From positions 8,618,001-8,682,000 of the forward strand of contig JAFFSR010000251.1 in NCBI GenBank assembly GCA_017163975.1: DNA of 64,000 nt, read 5' to 3'. The notes beneath the pieces were generated by a model. The model did not search any database. It saw only the letters and a program-made list of their open reading frames with translations, and was not told the DNA's origin. Positions 1-14,029 of this stretch are shown here, piece by piece. Source of the stretch: Anastatus disparis (Eukaryota; Arthropoda; Insecta; Hymenoptera; Eupelmidae). The translations under genes were made by a program, and so were the position numbers. Each line of letters starts with the position of its first letter. The stretch's first letter is position 1.

Positions 1-1199
1 ACATTCTCTTTCTACATATGCATTAGATAAAAACTACTTTAAATTTTAATATTCTTTTCTGTTAATTCTCTCATTGAAACAATAGATAAAAAAATTTCAA
101 AATTTGAATAAATTTATTCTCCTATTTCTTTTAAAAAGCTATAATTTTTTTTATTCAATTTTTTTTAAAACAATTTTTTTAAAACAAAAGTCGTTTTTTT
201 ATTGTATTTTAATGTATTATCACACTTAAATCAAAATGAAAAAAATTCACAGGAAACATTTCCAAAAAAAAGAACTCTTGATTTTTGGTTGTTGGTGTAC
301 GCCCTCGACAGGAAGTTGAAGTACCACTGCACCGCCAAATTCTGCAATTATATACAACGTGTGGAAGAGCCGCGTGTATATATACAGGGAAGGAGAAACA
401 CCAACCTGTCAGCTGCTTTCAAGCACGTATATACGCAAAAAAAAATTCTTCTCGCACAAAAACAAGTACATATAATAATACTTATCGTGGCGAAGTCACG
501 TACGTGCTTTATTCGGGATTTTCTTTTTTTTTTTTGCTTTACTTGATCCTGTCATCGCTTGAAGATTTTTGTATTGTAAATCTTGAGTTTTACATAGTTT
601 TTATTATCATGTTAAAAAAATATGCACAAAGTAAATTTTTACAGTAAAGTTTATCAGCATTTTAGGTATCAAGCTATAGTCTATTTCAATTTAAAAATAA
701 CATCTGAAGATATAAAATAAATAAAAAAAAGGTGGAAAAAAATTGTAGCAGCAGATGGATAAATAAGAAATAATAATCGTGTATTGTTGGTTTGAGTGAA
801 GGAAAAAATTTAGGGTGGTTTTTGACATGCATTTTCAAGGTTACCCTAATTTTTAGTCTTGTTTGTTATCTATACATCTATTTCGTTCTAACTTCAAATT
901 ATATGGCACAAATTATATATAGCTCAAATAGTAGTTTTAAAATAAGTGGCATTGGAGATGAAAAAAATATGTTTTTATAAAAAAATTAATTATAGCTAAA
1001 TTCAATTAATTATAAAATATTACTAAATATTAAATGATTATTTAATGGTTTAAAAGATATTTTTTTGTTCTTTTCCTATCGTACAAAATACGAAAAGTAT
1101 ATTTTCAATATATTTTCAGATTCCAGAAGATTTGATTTCATGTAAGTTTTAAATAAAATAAAAAATAATGAAAACATTAATTAATATCCTTAACTAATT

Positions 1200-2050
1200 C
1201 TAGTATACGGTAGCCTTAAACAGCCGCAAAGAATCTAAGCAAACAAAAAAACTCGAGAAAAACAGGAAATTCCATATACTATCGCTCCTTTATATCGACA
1301 GCCAATTAAATGCCTCGAGCTCTTATATGAGGCTACCAAAAAATCGACCGCGTGTACTCCGGAAAACTCATACAATAACAAAGTCCCTTTACTTTATTTC
1401 TTCAAAAAACATGAAAAAAAAAAGAAAAAAAAAGAAAAAGAGCGAAGGAGAACATCACAGCAGGCTGTACACGTGCCCATAAGGAAAAGCGGGCTTCCGC
1501 GCATTTATAAGAGTCGCGTGGCTCTTTGTATCATATACATATACACACATATATGTATTAAAACACGTTAAAGAAGTAAGTAAGGCGCGTGGCCGCCGGG
1601 GAAATCGAGAGAAAAAAGGGGATGATTGAGCACCACTTGTAGGAGGACAGCAGCTGCTCTAACGCATCTGCTCAGTTAGCTTCGCTTGTCGATTGCTGCT
1701 TCTCGGCTGCCACGCGCCTACCAACTTTCGTTCTATCCTTCTTTTAAACTATATAACATATAGTCCAAACGTCTTCCACCTTTCGTTACTTCTCTTTCTT
1801 CTTTTTTTTTTCTTCGTAAACACATATATACATGCATATACAGAGAAGAACTTACACTTTTTATCTTCAACTTCCATTTCCCGCCTTTAGCTCTTCTTTT
1901 TTTCCTCTTTTACCTTCTTTCTTTTCTTTTTTTTTCCACTCCTTTCTTTATGTGAAGTCGGGTACGGAACTGCAACAAGCGTTGCATTAAGCAAAAGCGG
2001 ACGACTTCTTCCTTTGCTCAATGTGAATCTTCTTGACGAGTTTTTACGAA
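1200..2050. promoter_or_regulatory. GC-raised island, possible promoter or enhancer
   Basis: Within AT-rich DNA this block carries CpG-containing sequence, a TATA-like TTTATAA near 1,504, E-box-like CAGCTG near 1,651, and an initiator-like TCAGTT near 1,672. A long pyrimidine tract follows at about 1,785-1,945. The TATA-like and initiator-like matches are too far apart to form one core promoter. No coding exon follows within the next kilobases. The regulatory reading is inference from composition and short motifs only. Confidence 0.25.
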
Positions 2051-2879
2051 TTCGACATGAGTTTTCGATCCTTTTTTATTGAATTTTTAAACTAAAATTA
2101 AGACATCTTTAAAAATTTATCGATTTCATTTATTAGCAATTTTTTTCAGAGAATATTGATTATACCCTGCAAATTTTTCCATATCTTGGAGCAAAAAGAA
2201 TTAAAATAAAATTAGTATTAACAATTAATATAAATTGAAATGAAATAATAAATTTTTTAAATCTAATTTTATCTAAAATTATGGTATATTTTTAACTTCA
2301 ATCAACTCAAGCTTACTGTGAGAACAAAAATCGTTCAGTTAAATTTAATCTTGTAAAATAATAGCTAATTTATTTTTATTAAAAAAAAAATATTAAAAAA
2401 CTTTTATAATTATCATTGTAATAATTATGAAGAAAATAAATTTTCCTTTTAACTCCATATTCAAGATTGAACGAATACAAAATTCATTATTTTTGAAATA
2501 TCCTAATTTCATTATATGATATTCTAGTTTGATGTAGCTCATTAAAATGAATTTTGAATTATAACTTGTATAAAAGATCATTCTAAAAAAATATAACCAT
2601 AAAAAATAAAATTATCATTTGAAGTTAATTATTTAATAAAGAATAAATTATTAAAAATGATTAAAAATGTCGTTACATAATAGCTCGCAACCGAACGAAA
2701 TATATATGTACATCCATATCGCAAAAGTTCTCTGTTTAGAAAAATAAATCCAACAGGGTTAAAGTCACCCCTCTTTTTGCAAAAACTCCACCTTTCTCTC
2801 TTTCTTAAAAGCTAACCCTCGAAACAACTGGTTATAGTTACAGTTATAGTTGTAGCCAGTGTTCAACAGCCCCTGATTC

Positions 2880-3560
2880 TCTGTGCTATACGTATATATA
2901 CTTGCTTGAAAAAAGCCAGCCGCTCGTTTTAGCTCCACGTGTCGTTTTTAGTTGCCAAGCGAAGAACACTCGCACACACACATACATATACATGCAAGGA
3001 TGCACCTTAATTTTTGGTTTATATACCTGTACATAGTTTAAAACTAAAAACCATGAATGTTATTTCTCTCTACCTTCGAAAATTTATTGTTAGCTTTGCG
3101 CTTTGGGATTTCCTTCGATGGAATTCTGAGAAAATTTTCTAATATCCAGAGCTTTGGTCCTTTCTGGTCATTTATTTTTTGAAACAAAAAAAGAGGGAAA
3201 GAGAAAGAGAGATGTTTTGCAGAAAGCAACGTAGGATTATTTGCATGTCTACTTTACGCGAACTTCGGCCCTTTTCTTTTCTTCTTTTTTCGTTTTGTCG
3301 TTGTATATATATATATATATAGTTTGATAGTCTTTATGTTCTTCTCTTTACTTTACGGTCGTGTCCCTCTGCTGCACGCGTTCGCGCGAGAGAGCACCTG
3401 GGCGAACAAAAATCACAATGGGAACACAAGAAAAACGACAGACAAGAAAATAAAGTATAAGAGAGGAAGAAGGAAAGAGAAAAAAAAAAGAAATTTTTGT
3501 ACGTGTTTATTCCTGCGCGAGGTGCTGTTTTATTAGATACTAGTGTAAGAAGAGATCGTA
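2880..3560. promoter_or_regulatory. GC-raised island with TA and GA tracts
   Basis: This block has higher GC than its flanks, CA/TA dinucleotide runs near 2,970-2,992, a pure TA run near 3,303-3,322 and a CpG-rich patch near 3,370-3,405. A purine-rich tract sits at about 3,460-3,495. The small ORFs across it have no recognisable product. It may be a cis-regulatory element or a non-coding transcript start; nothing in the sequence settles this. Confidence 0.2.
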
Positions 3561-6099
3561 AATTTCAGCGATTCTATATAAGGGATACAAAGTATTATAC
3601 GTAGAGTAGTTTGTGACAAGTTTTATAGTTTTTATGACCTCGGTGGCACATTATTCTTTTTTGTATCATACAAGAAATGCTCGATTTTACGAGAGTCAAA
3701 GAAACTTTTTTCACTGCTTGATAAAGGACTTTTCAAGAGGGGTGGCTCTTTTTTTTCTAATTTTTACCAAAGAAAATCACAATTTGATGAGGACAAGTTT
3801 TTCTATGGACCATAAATAGAGAAAGCTTAAATTTCTTTTTTTACAAAAATTTGATAACTTTAATATAAAGCTTTGAGATTTAAAAAAACTGAAAAAATTC
3901 GTTACAGGGCCAAAAAAGCATAGATTTAAATTTGAATTTTTGTTCTTAATAATCAATCTCACTAACGTTAAAGCTCTGATATCTTTAAAAATAAGAAATT
4001 TATTCTTAAAAATAGTAAATTTTTTTTATTAGCGCGCCAGTTATTTTTACATTTTTAAGCAGTTTAAATAGCAATAATTATACTATTTTTGTCTTTTTTA
4101 AAGATATGCACTAAAATATGAGCACTGAAATTTATAGTTGACAAAAAGGAATAATAGGTTCTATGGATTTTAAAAATGTATTCATCGTACACTTGTCCAG
4201 AATAAAAATTTTCAATACGATATCCGCAAACTCTAACACTTTTCAAAACTTCACAAATTTTTTAGTGAGATTAAGTTCTTTACTAAATTAAGTTACATGA
4301 ATTATTCCTTTAAGTATGGCATCTTTTCCTGCTTCACCATATATTTTTTTTTCTAAAAATTAAAATATATTTTTTTTTTAACGTCGTAATGTAAATGAAA
4401 ATTTTTATAACAATGTAGTTTCCTTTATCCTTATTGTTGTATTCCCCCTTGAAAACCACATTTTTCTAAAGTACAACAATAAAATATGATAAGAAAAATT
4501 TTTGCGGTTTTTCTTAAAAAAGCTCTTTTAATTTATTTACCAGAAAGAACAAAAATATCCTCTGTAAATCTTGAAAAATAAAATATTTTATTTTTTCAAG
4601 CAAAATTAATTACGTTATATCAACAAAAACTATTTTACTTATTTTATGAAAAAAATTTTTTTTTATATCAATCATATCACAGATTGATTTACAAATAAAT
4701 ATTGCGAAAGTAATTAAAAATAAGAAACTATACTGGCAACCATATTATTATTGTTATTCCTATTATTAATAGATATTACATTTTTATCTAAAAAATCATC
4801 TTATATTACATTGAAATATCTAAAAGTTATTAATTTAAAAGATAATTAGATAAATCATTTAACAAATCTGACATGTGTTTACAACTGATTTAAAATTTAA
4901 TATCTATTTCAACTTGCATGAAATTTTCCTGACGCTTTCAAAGTATACTCAAAAATTTATTTAATTTTAGAAACAATATAAGGATGTGTGATTTATGGTT
5001 ACAATATTTGAAGAAATTTTAATTGAAATATTTGTAATACGAACTTATTGCGAATTTTCAAGAAACCAATAATGCAAATTTCGAATCTTGATTCAAACTT
5101 TTTATAAAATATTTCTATGAGTTATCTTTATTCTTCATTTAAAAATAAGTACACAATGGAGATATTTTTAAATATTTCAAAATAAAATTTAAAAACTTGG
5201 AAAACTCTAATATCAATAATCATCTGAGTAGTAATAGTAATGAAAATATGTAAATCATTTGAAATATTCCTTAAAATAATTACAAATTTCCATACAAATT
5301 TCAGTTTGATAATTACTTTCTGAATTTTGATTAGTCTTTTATCTTTTAGTTCAATACTAGCACACTAAAATGATAAAACCGGAAATACTTATTTCTAAAA
5401 ACATTACATATAATAATAATTTTTTTATACATAATGATTTTTTTCTCTAAGCATTTTACGATTCGTTAGAAATATGAAACTTATTTAAAAGACACAATAA
5501 GTAAGTTTTATTAAAGTTGTTATTGGCAAAAGCATTTCCTCTTACAAGCAGCCAGCGCGAATTTACAAAAGTACGAGCGCGCGCGCTCGAGAGCAAAAGT
5601 AATACACAAGGTATACAAGCGAGTAAAGGAGCACCTGCGTCTTGAGCTCACAAAAAAAAAATAAATAAATAACAGGAACTGTATACAGAGCCTTACGAAA
5701 TAAAGAAAGAAGTATATTTCTGCTGTACACGAAAAGATTCGCGAAAATGTAATTCCTCTGAGTAAATGCATAGGGTTTTTTTTATCGTTTTATGAACCTT
5801 ATACTTATTACTTTTGTTGTGATAAAAATATTAATAATGTGGATATTAATTATTTTTTTTATTGATATTGACGAAATAAGTATTTCATAAATTAAAAATT
5901 AATGATATTTACAATTAATTAATTTTTATTTTTTTGTATATTATAATTTAAATGAGATAATTATTATATTATTTTTATTTAATTGGATAAAATGTTCTTT
6001 TTTTTCAATCTTGAATGCTTTTATATTGAAAAAAGTTTTCAATAAAAAGAAAATACAATTTTTTTCATCATATTAGCTATGACAATAAAACCAAAGGAA

Positions 6100-6660
6100 A
6101 TCTATTTGGTGTGTCACCTAAATCTGAACATAACAGGATAACGCAAATGCATTACAATGAAAAATCTTTCCATCGAATTATAACAAGTCTTGGCTTGTTG
6201 GAGCCATTGCATTTTCACTATAGAATCTTGAAAATGTATTATAAAACACGAAATCTTTTTGATATATATAAACCTGCTTTTATATAATACATATAAAGGC
6301 TTATATATATGACATGCGTATATAGGCGCATGCCGTATGGACAAGATCGTCGTTCGTTTTTCGGTGCCTTGTAAGACCCCAGATGGTAAGCGCATCGGGC
6401 CCAAACAGCTAAAGCAGCAGCTTGCTTTCTCTCTTTCGAAAATTGAAGCCGCGATATATAACCACCTGCCCCTTTTATGTACGTGTATATGTATATATAA
6501 AGGCTTTGCTATCTTTCTTAAAATGCCTTGGAGGAGCTTTTGTGTCCGCAGAGGGTAAGGAAATGAACGTTTGCGCACTATCACAGACATATATATAAGT
6601 ACGTGTTGTAAAGTGAGAAGAAAAAAGCGCGTATTTATTACAAACTTATGGCTTTTATTC
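6100..6660. promoter_or_regulatory. GC-raised island with overlapping uninformative ORFs
   Basis: Higher-GC block with ORFs on both strands: 158 codons on the minus strand at 6,114-6,590 and 73 codons on the plus strand at 6,337-6,558. Neither matches a family I know. The minus frame is rich in Ile, Tyr, His and Cys, as expected for a chance frame over TA-alternating DNA. Two GTATATA-type patches flank the centre. I read it as non-coding, possibly regulatory, with low certainty. Confidence 0.2.
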
Positions 6661-9600
6661 GGATTTTATTATAAAAGTTTTTTTTTTAAATAAAAATTAA
6701 GTTTTTTCAGATATTTGAAAAAATATTGTGAAAATTAATATTTATTATATACGTTAAATTAATATTTACATTAAGTATTTAAATTATTTTTAAATTTTCA
6801 CCTTCAGGAATTAATTTTAAAATACTTTCGAATTTCAAATAATAAAAGGTTTTCAAAACATAAGAACACAGTTTGTTTTGATCGAAGTTTATTTGTTGAA
6901 TATTTAAGTATCTGCTGAAAACTTTAAAAACATTAAAGGTGTATATGAGCAGACATTTAAATCAATGCTTTATTGTTTATTGTTGAATGCATTGTTTTTT
7001 AAAATGAAATTTATTAAAGTTTAATTTCAATAAATTTAAAATACATATCTGTAACTTATTTTTTTTTAATTTAAATTTCATATAATTTAAAATTATCTTT
7101 ACATATGATAATGATAAAAATTTTTTCAAACCTACTTTAAAAATCTATAAAAAATTTTTTTTAATTGTGTTTAAACTTGTTTTGAAAATACACATAGCGA
7201 AAAGAATTCATCATTTCTTTATTACGAAATTGAAATAAACTAATTCTTTTTCATTCTATTTGTTTATGAAAATAAAATAATCAAAAGAAAATTATTTACG
7301 AAGTTTCATTAAATTCTATTTCAATCTTACTGAATGAAAATGTATGTTTACTTATAAACAACTGATTTTAATTAACAGAAGGATGCTCATGTTTACCTTG
7401 TTTATAAGTAAATAAATGAAATATTTTTCTGTTAAAGTATATGTGGAAAGTTTAATTATATGCTTATTTAATGTAGACAAATTTGATTTCTTATCTAAAA
7501 TAGGGAAATCGATTATAATTTTTCAAAATTGGGTCTAAAAGCAGCTATAACGTAACGTAACAAAGATATTAAATGGCTCGAGAATGATGAATCTAAAGAA
7601 AAAATTGACTTTTGACATCGAAAAAAGATGTTCTGCTTACAAGAAAAATCTAAAACTAAAAGAAAAAACCACATAAAAATCGCTAATGTACAGCTTTTAG
7701 AACTATCATAAAAAGTAATAAAATCAAACTTTCAAAATTGTCAATGCTTTTTATTTTGTCTTCTAAAATTTACTTGAATATAATTTTTGATACCTTTTTT
7801 TCGAATCGTATTTAAAATTTTGTTGCAAAAAATGTAAATTTCACCTTCTTCATCCATGACAATCAGTAACAGAAATATAATAATTATTATTATTTACAGA
7901 ACGTACATTCTCGCGAATCTCATTTACAAACTATTTTTTGAAAATTATCAAGAGCAACATTTAAAAATGAAATTAAATAATATGTAAGTAAAAATATAAA
8001 TGTTTATGATACATAATTTATATTGTCTGTGTATTGACAAAATAAAAAAAATAAAATTAAAAAAAATGTTTTGCTAGAATATAAACTGTGCTCTGTACGA
8101 GCTGCTCTAGCACGAGTGTAACTCAACAGGTATACGGATTTTAGGTGATCCGTATCCATGCAGCTTTAATCTTTTCTCCGAAGTTACTCGACAGATTTTC
8201 ACGAAATTTTTACCACATGTTTGTCAGATGTTTAGATATTTTGTCTACTAGAATCATGTCAAAATTTTTATTTTTTCAATTTTTTTAAAACTTTATCCAA
8301 AAAGTCCTCGTTTTTTTAAACTATCAACCTTGACATGAACATAAACGTTGAATTATTTGACAATTTTTTAATACAAAAACTATTAGGATAATTTCAATGA
8401 GTCTTTTTAATTAGGTAAATGTTCTTAATTCATAGTGTAGTTGAATTTTTTCTTAACTGTTTAATAAACTTTTTAAAATAACTACATTTTTTATCTTATA
8501 AGCATTTTATAACGAAAATATTACGTGCATAAATTTCAGACCAATTCTATCGCTTAGAGAATTTTGTAAGTAATAAATTTATAAATATTTTCCTTAAAAT
8601 GAATATTTATAAAGCTACATTAAAAACTATATAAAAAAATTAACAATTTTTATGTTCTAGCGGAGTCTTCGATTTTTCTTACAAATAGCATACCTTTTTT
8701 CGATAGCAGAAGTCGATATTTTCATAAGATGCACCATTCTCGAATCATTATCTCAATACCTTTGTAGTATTTTTGGCCTATCAGTTAAAATTACAACTTT
8801 AGTTTTTGTGAGATTTTCAAACTTTACTTTAAATGACATCATTTATCATATTTGTCTCTTATCACTTGACTAAAATTTAAGTCCAAAAAAGAAAACTAAA
8901 TGCATTAGTTGATAATTCAATGAATGGATGTAATTATTCGTTCAATTTTTTAACTTTTAAAATTTTTTATAAAACTTTCAGAATATTTTATAGCAATAAA
9001 AGTTTTGTGCATTTTTTAGTAAATTAAAAAAGTGAAAATTCAATAACATTTTGTATAAAAAAAATACAAGAAAGTTGAAACGCCTCTTTTTTCGTCATCT
9101 TAAGCAATTTCTGTCGTTTAAATATTATTTTAACCGTCTGTGAACACTTGTGTGATTCTGAAAATTGTTGTGAAACAACTTGGAAATTCGATGCTTGTAT
9201 ACATTTAAAATAACAGACTATTTTATTTCATATTATGAATTTAAGAAATATAGATTTGATTGATATGATTGGTTGAAAAATGAATGAAATTTTGTGTGAT
9301 TGAATTTAAGCGATTAAGAATAACTTATTAAAATTTAAGTATATGGGATGTAACGTTATACGTGTTAATGTATCCTCGGATGTATCTGAAATGTTTTTAA
9401 AATAGCCCAAACGTCAAGTTAATCAAAATAACTTATGAAAAAAATTATTTTAATTTAAGATTTGAAAGTTATTACATAAACAAATTATATTAAATAATTT
9501 TAAAATTAATTTACTGAAGTATAGATTATTAAGTAATTTAAAACTATAGATTTATTAAAAAGTAATTTATAATGAAGGTGGTCTTTTTTACGTTCGATTA

Positions 9601-10429
9601 CCTATAAATCTCATTGATGTTCGAAAAGTCTTTATTTTAATGAGAATTATAAAAACTAAAAGATCTAAAGAATTTTTTGAATAGCGAAATACCTGAACGA
9701 TCTTCAATAGAAACATGTGAATTTTAAATTAAAATGTTAGAAAATACTTTAAAGATCGTAAAATTTTGAATAAAATTTCTTTTTCAAATACCTGGAAGCC
9801 TATGATAAATTAATCAGTATACCTTTATTTAACAAACTTTTTTAAAGAGTTAGTATTAATTTTTTTTAAATCACGTTTAAAGTTATTGATAAATTTTTTT
9901 TACATTCTATATACCTCCTTTGTCTTTTTATTCAATTTGTATTAACATTTGTAATAATAATAATACCATAAATTAAAAAAAAATAAATGAATTAATGATT
10001 TTAAAATTCGTAATCAACGCGTACCTTGAACTGCTCGTTAATAAACGCGTACATATATTTCATATAAGCATTAAGAAATTTAAATGTAAATAATCAATTC
10101 TTTTTTACATGAATAAAACTAATGATTATATAATCGTAATTATTTTTATGTTTTATTTTATATTTTAATATTTTTTAAAAAATTATCAATATTTAAAATT
10201 TAGTCACTTAACAAATACTTTTTCATATTTTTTTTAAACAATGCTATTAACAATATAAGGGTATTGATAAAGAATTAAATTTTGATTTGGTTTCAGCAAT
10301 GAATTTTGAAAACATTCAAATCAAAAACCGATATTCTTCACATGAATTTTAAGCGATAATTTCAAGCATTCTTTCTTATTTGTGTTTACGTTACTAGAAT
10401 TTAATAGGCTAGAATAAAAAACACTCAAA

Positions 10430-11330
10430 AACTCGCGCAGCTGGAAAATCGGTTCGACTATTTTTATACATACCTAATAACTACGTAACGTGGGCCCATT
10501 AATAATTCAAGAAAAAAAAAAAAAATTCATCGCACCAATGAATAAACTATATATACATATCTTGAACTTCGATCGCTCTTCTATAATATACTGAAAAATC
10601 ATCAGCGTGAGATGAAGCGTAAGTATATATCTCGTACCCATGTTACACACATAGATGTCAAAGTAAGGAAGGAAAGACGATGAAAGAAAAAAAGCAAAAC
10701 AGAAACGCGGCTTGTGCAGTTTCAACAAAGAAGAAAGGAATGGAAAAAAAGAAAAAAAAGAGAAAGATCTTTCAGGAAGAAAGAGAGAAAGAGAAGAGTG
10801 AAAAAAAAGGTATGTAATACGTACCCAAAAAATTTCATAACGGTAACCAGGTCTGAAAAAGAGAAAAATATATTATTTTTTTCTTTGTATAAATAATTTC
10901 TATGTAATAAAAGCAATAATATTTTATACTCATTTACATCATTTCAGCCTGGATTCTCGACACTAAATCTTTGTTGTATCTCTGGAAGCTGTGAACCTAA
11001 AAATCGTAATCAGATCTTTACTCTAAGCAGGTATAATCTAATATTTTTCGGATAAATTTTCTTAAACATACATGTATACATATATGAATTACTAAATAAC
11101 TTTCTGTACTTGTATTGTCAGCAGAATTTTTTTCCTTGCGATAAACGTATATGAGGCATACGAGTGTATTTCTCTGAAATCGATATTCTTTGTTAATTGT
11201 AATTTGACATTTTTGCGTGGCACAGTATGATTCTCTTTTTTTCTTTTTGAATTTATATGATTACTAGCTACATTCATGCGCGCAAAGCGCGCAACAAATT
11301 TATACTCCAGGGTCAACTATGGATATAATA
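10430..11330. promoter_or_regulatory. GC-raised island with a long homopurine tract
   Basis: The island includes an almost pure A/G tract at about 10,725-10,811 on the plus strand. The flanks contain CpG-bearing sequence (10,430-10,500 and 11,270-11,300). Homopurine tracts of this kind occur in insect promoters, where GAGA-type factors bind, and can adopt non-B structures. No gene is visible next to it. Both a regulatory role and simple low-complexity drift are possible. Confidence 0.25.
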
Positions 11331-11774
11331 ACATCTATAAACATGATAAGTAATTTTAATAAACGCAATTATTTTAGTAGCAATTTTATTGTTTTTAAAA
11401 AAATGATGATTGGTCATCTATCAAATATTAATTTTAAATAAAAACTAAAATTATGAACCTTAAAATCAAACAGTACGAAGTGCCTTTAATATGTCATCAA
11501 AAAATAAAAAAATTAAATTAAAAGAAATTTTTAATATAATTTTTTACATACATAATTTTCAATATTTATATTAGTTTTTTGGCATGTAGGATATAAGATC
11601 AAACTCTAGATACCGCAGCATACAACTGACCATGATCAAAAACTTCTCTTCATCAATCAATAATTATATTATTCTTTTAAACAGCTAACAACAGCTAAAA
11701 TTTTTTTTAAGCAACTGAATAAACTAATAGCAGTATCTGTTTCAATTTTTCTTTATTTACAACATATAAGTGAT

Positions 11775-11975
11775 TTGAAACATAATAGAGACAAATCTGC
11801 GTTGGTTACACACTGTAAAAATTCTAGCCATAGCTTTGATACAAACATAGGAACCTCAAACATATTAGACATTGAATGCAACTATCAAAAAAGATTGCTA
11901 TCAGAAATGATACATATTAAAAAATATGAAAATTGCAATAATACACGACACTCAAAAATTAAACAACGTATATAA
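11775..11975 (+). pseudogene. Penelope-like element relic (GIY-YIG C-terminal fragment)
   Basis: An open frame of about 66 codons resembles the C-terminal part of the GIY-YIG endonuclease region of Penelope-like retroelements. It has a KSALVTHC block followed by SH-F, then NILDIECNYQKRLLSEM and IHI. Known proteins of this type have an S-A-L-x-x-H motif, then an ILxxExNYxKRLxxEMxHI segment. The first codon of the open frame is TTG and the frame also stays open upstream, so this is not a true start. No reverse transcriptase domain or GIY-YIG core was seen nearby, so it is a truncated fragment. The assignment rests on recalled family pattern, not on a search. Confidence 0.6.
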
Positions 11976-13067
11976 TAAATACATAGTTGAATTATTAAAA
12001 AGAAATTAATTTTTTTGATAAAACGGTTTTAAGAATAAATTATTTACAATAAAACGCAATAATTGTTAAATTAGATTAAATATAATTAAATCAAATTCAT
12101 TCATGTGAGTCAAAATCTTGAATCAAATACCAAGTACATAAAAGAAAACACTTGCTAGTCACTTTGTACATACGTAACTCACCTAAATTACCTATGTTAA
12201 AGATTTGTATAACCAAAGAAAATAGACGCTTATAGAAGGATTCTTCTGGGTTACATTTTTCGTCCTAAAGCCTGGGTAACACTTCAACATTGTTTGTATA
12301 TCTATACATATGAAAAATGTGCTATATATATGATTTATGTAGATATAAAAATACATGGGATTTGATGGCGTCCCCAAGTAGCTGGGTAACAGAACCAACT
12401 CATTTTTGGCAGAAATTTCCCATGTACGCTTCTATCAGCGTCTATATTCGTTGAAATAACTTATACTTCATAATGTCACGTAGATCATGACGACGCATAT
12501 TAGATTGCGTAAATTTTTATTATTAATAGAAATATCTATTATTATACATTTTTACAAAACAAAAATAGTTATGTAATACCACATGTTTAATACTTGTAAG
12601 TTTCATTTTTTATTTTTATTGTTACGCCTAAAATGTATTGTTTTAGGTGATGTTTTTTTAATGTATTGTTGATGAATTTAGAAATTTTTAATCATTAAGA
12701 AACTGTTATCAGTTGTTATTAAATTTTATGTTTTAGCACCTGAAGTGGCCTCTCTAAAAAATAGAGGAGAAAAGTCGTTTTTTCTCTTATAGAAATAAAG
12801 AAAAATTGAAACAACTGCTGCTATTAGTTTATTCACAGTTAGAAATATCAAAGACAAAGTCTGTTAAAACCAGTTAATAGACAAAAATGTGTGTTACTTT
12901 AACAAACAAAATGTCTTTAAAGGATTTAACAAACAAATGTCTGTTAAAATTTTACTTATAAATTACAGACATTGTCTGTCAATGTACTAAAACTTTTTTG
13001 GTCTTGTTTTCCGTACACATACATACACGTTTTATATATATTTTTATTTTTTTAAATTCACGTTTAA

Positions 13068-13433
13068 GGAGTCTCATGTGCTAGCTATAGTTTGCTATAG
13101 TTTGTTGTTCATAATAATCAAAAGTTTAAAAAATTCTTCAATATTTTGAAAAACATTAATTTATACCTGGAAAAAAATCTCTGCAAATTTTTAGTTAGAC
13201 TTATCGACTGATTTTATTATTTATGCTCACTTAAAGTTTATCTTTTTACTACTATGAGATACAAAACACGCGGACTTCGAGTGAGCACATATAAATAAAT
13301 TAGTTGATAAGACTACTTGAAAATTTGCAGAAATTTTTTTCTAGGTATAAATTAATTTTTATCAAAATTTTGAAGAGTTCTTTAAACTTTTAATTTTTAT
13401 GAACAACAAACTATAGCTGACATATGAGACTCC
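13068..13433. mobile_element. 366-bp foldback element flanked by TTAA
   Basis: Two arms of roughly 170 bp are imperfect reverse complements. The ends read GGAGTCTCAT on the left and ATGAGACTCC on the right. TTAA lies directly outside both ends (13,064-13,067 and 13,434-13,437), which fits a TTAA target duplication. TTAA duplications are known for piggyBac- and Kolobok-type transposons. No coding capacity is present, so this would be a non-autonomous, MITE-like copy. TTAA is common in such AT-rich DNA, so the duplication alone is weak; the long arms are the main evidence. Confidence 0.65.
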
Positions 13434-13571
13434 TTAAATTAATAAATGTACAAGAACTCAAGAAATATTAGAAAGAACGTTTTTATTATATCTTATACAA
13501 TATTATATTCGTTTATAATATGATATTCGTTGTCTAATGAATAGCTTTCGTGACATTTACAATGATATAAT

Positions 13572-14029
13572 TTTAATAATTATTAACAATTTTTATAAAC
13601 AAATTATAATAATACGTTTTTTCGAAAAAAAAAAAAATTATGATATTTTTTAAGTAATTTTGAGTAAAAAAGGTTCTCATGAACATATTGCTAAAATGAA
13701 CTGAATCGGCAAAAAAAATCGCAGTTTGAAAAAACGCGATTTTTCAAAACTTTGACAGCCTATAGCTCAGCTTCTACTGATTTCATTTTAACTCAGAATA
13801 GCTTAAATTGTTGGTTAAAATATAAACTTAAAGATTACAGTAGTTAGCGACCGTATTTATAAAAAATCGCGTTTTTCAAACTTTGCAATTTGTTTTCTGC
13901 CGATTCAGTGCATTTTAGCAATATGTTCATGAGAACCTTTTTACTCAAAATAAACTAAAAAAATATGATAAAATTTTTTTTAAGTGCATTTTTATAATTT
14001 GTTTATGAAAATTGTTAATAATTATTAAA
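13572..14029. repeat. 458-bp inverted repeat
   Basis: The left arm begins TTTAATAATTATTAACAA and the right arm ends with its complement. Deeper inside, the arms share GGTTCTCATGAACATATTGC (13,672-13,691) and its complement near 13,919-13,938. A partner pair of AAATCGCGTTTTT-like blocks lies towards the centre. There is no ORF and no unambiguous target duplication. It is probably a non-autonomous foldback element and lies within the larger nested region. Confidence 0.6.

Larger units (their letters stand above)
1..11760. other. Gene-free AT-rich stretch with scattered GC-raised islands
   Basis: No open reading frame here shows a recognisable family, a codon pattern or a chain of splice-compatible exons. 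Most of the stretch is A/T homopolymer-rich DNA. It is interrupted by islands of higher GC and CpG (listed separately) at about 1,200-2,050, 2,880-3,560, 5,520-5,770, 6,100-6,660 and 10,430-11,330. It could be intergenic DNA or a long intron of a gene to the left; the sequence does not decide. Outside the islands I see only simple-sequence runs, such as the TA repeat near 3,303-3,322. Confidence 0.6.

Noticed and set aside
6114..6590. 158-codon minus-strand ORF, longest in the left desert
   Set aside because: No recognisable domain, odd composition from TA-alternating DNA, and an overlapping ORF on the other strand; nothing supports coding.
8132..8156. Small stem ATACGGAT/ATCCGTAT
   Set aside because: Eight-bp arms with a short loop are common by chance and nothing adjoining suggests a terminator or element.
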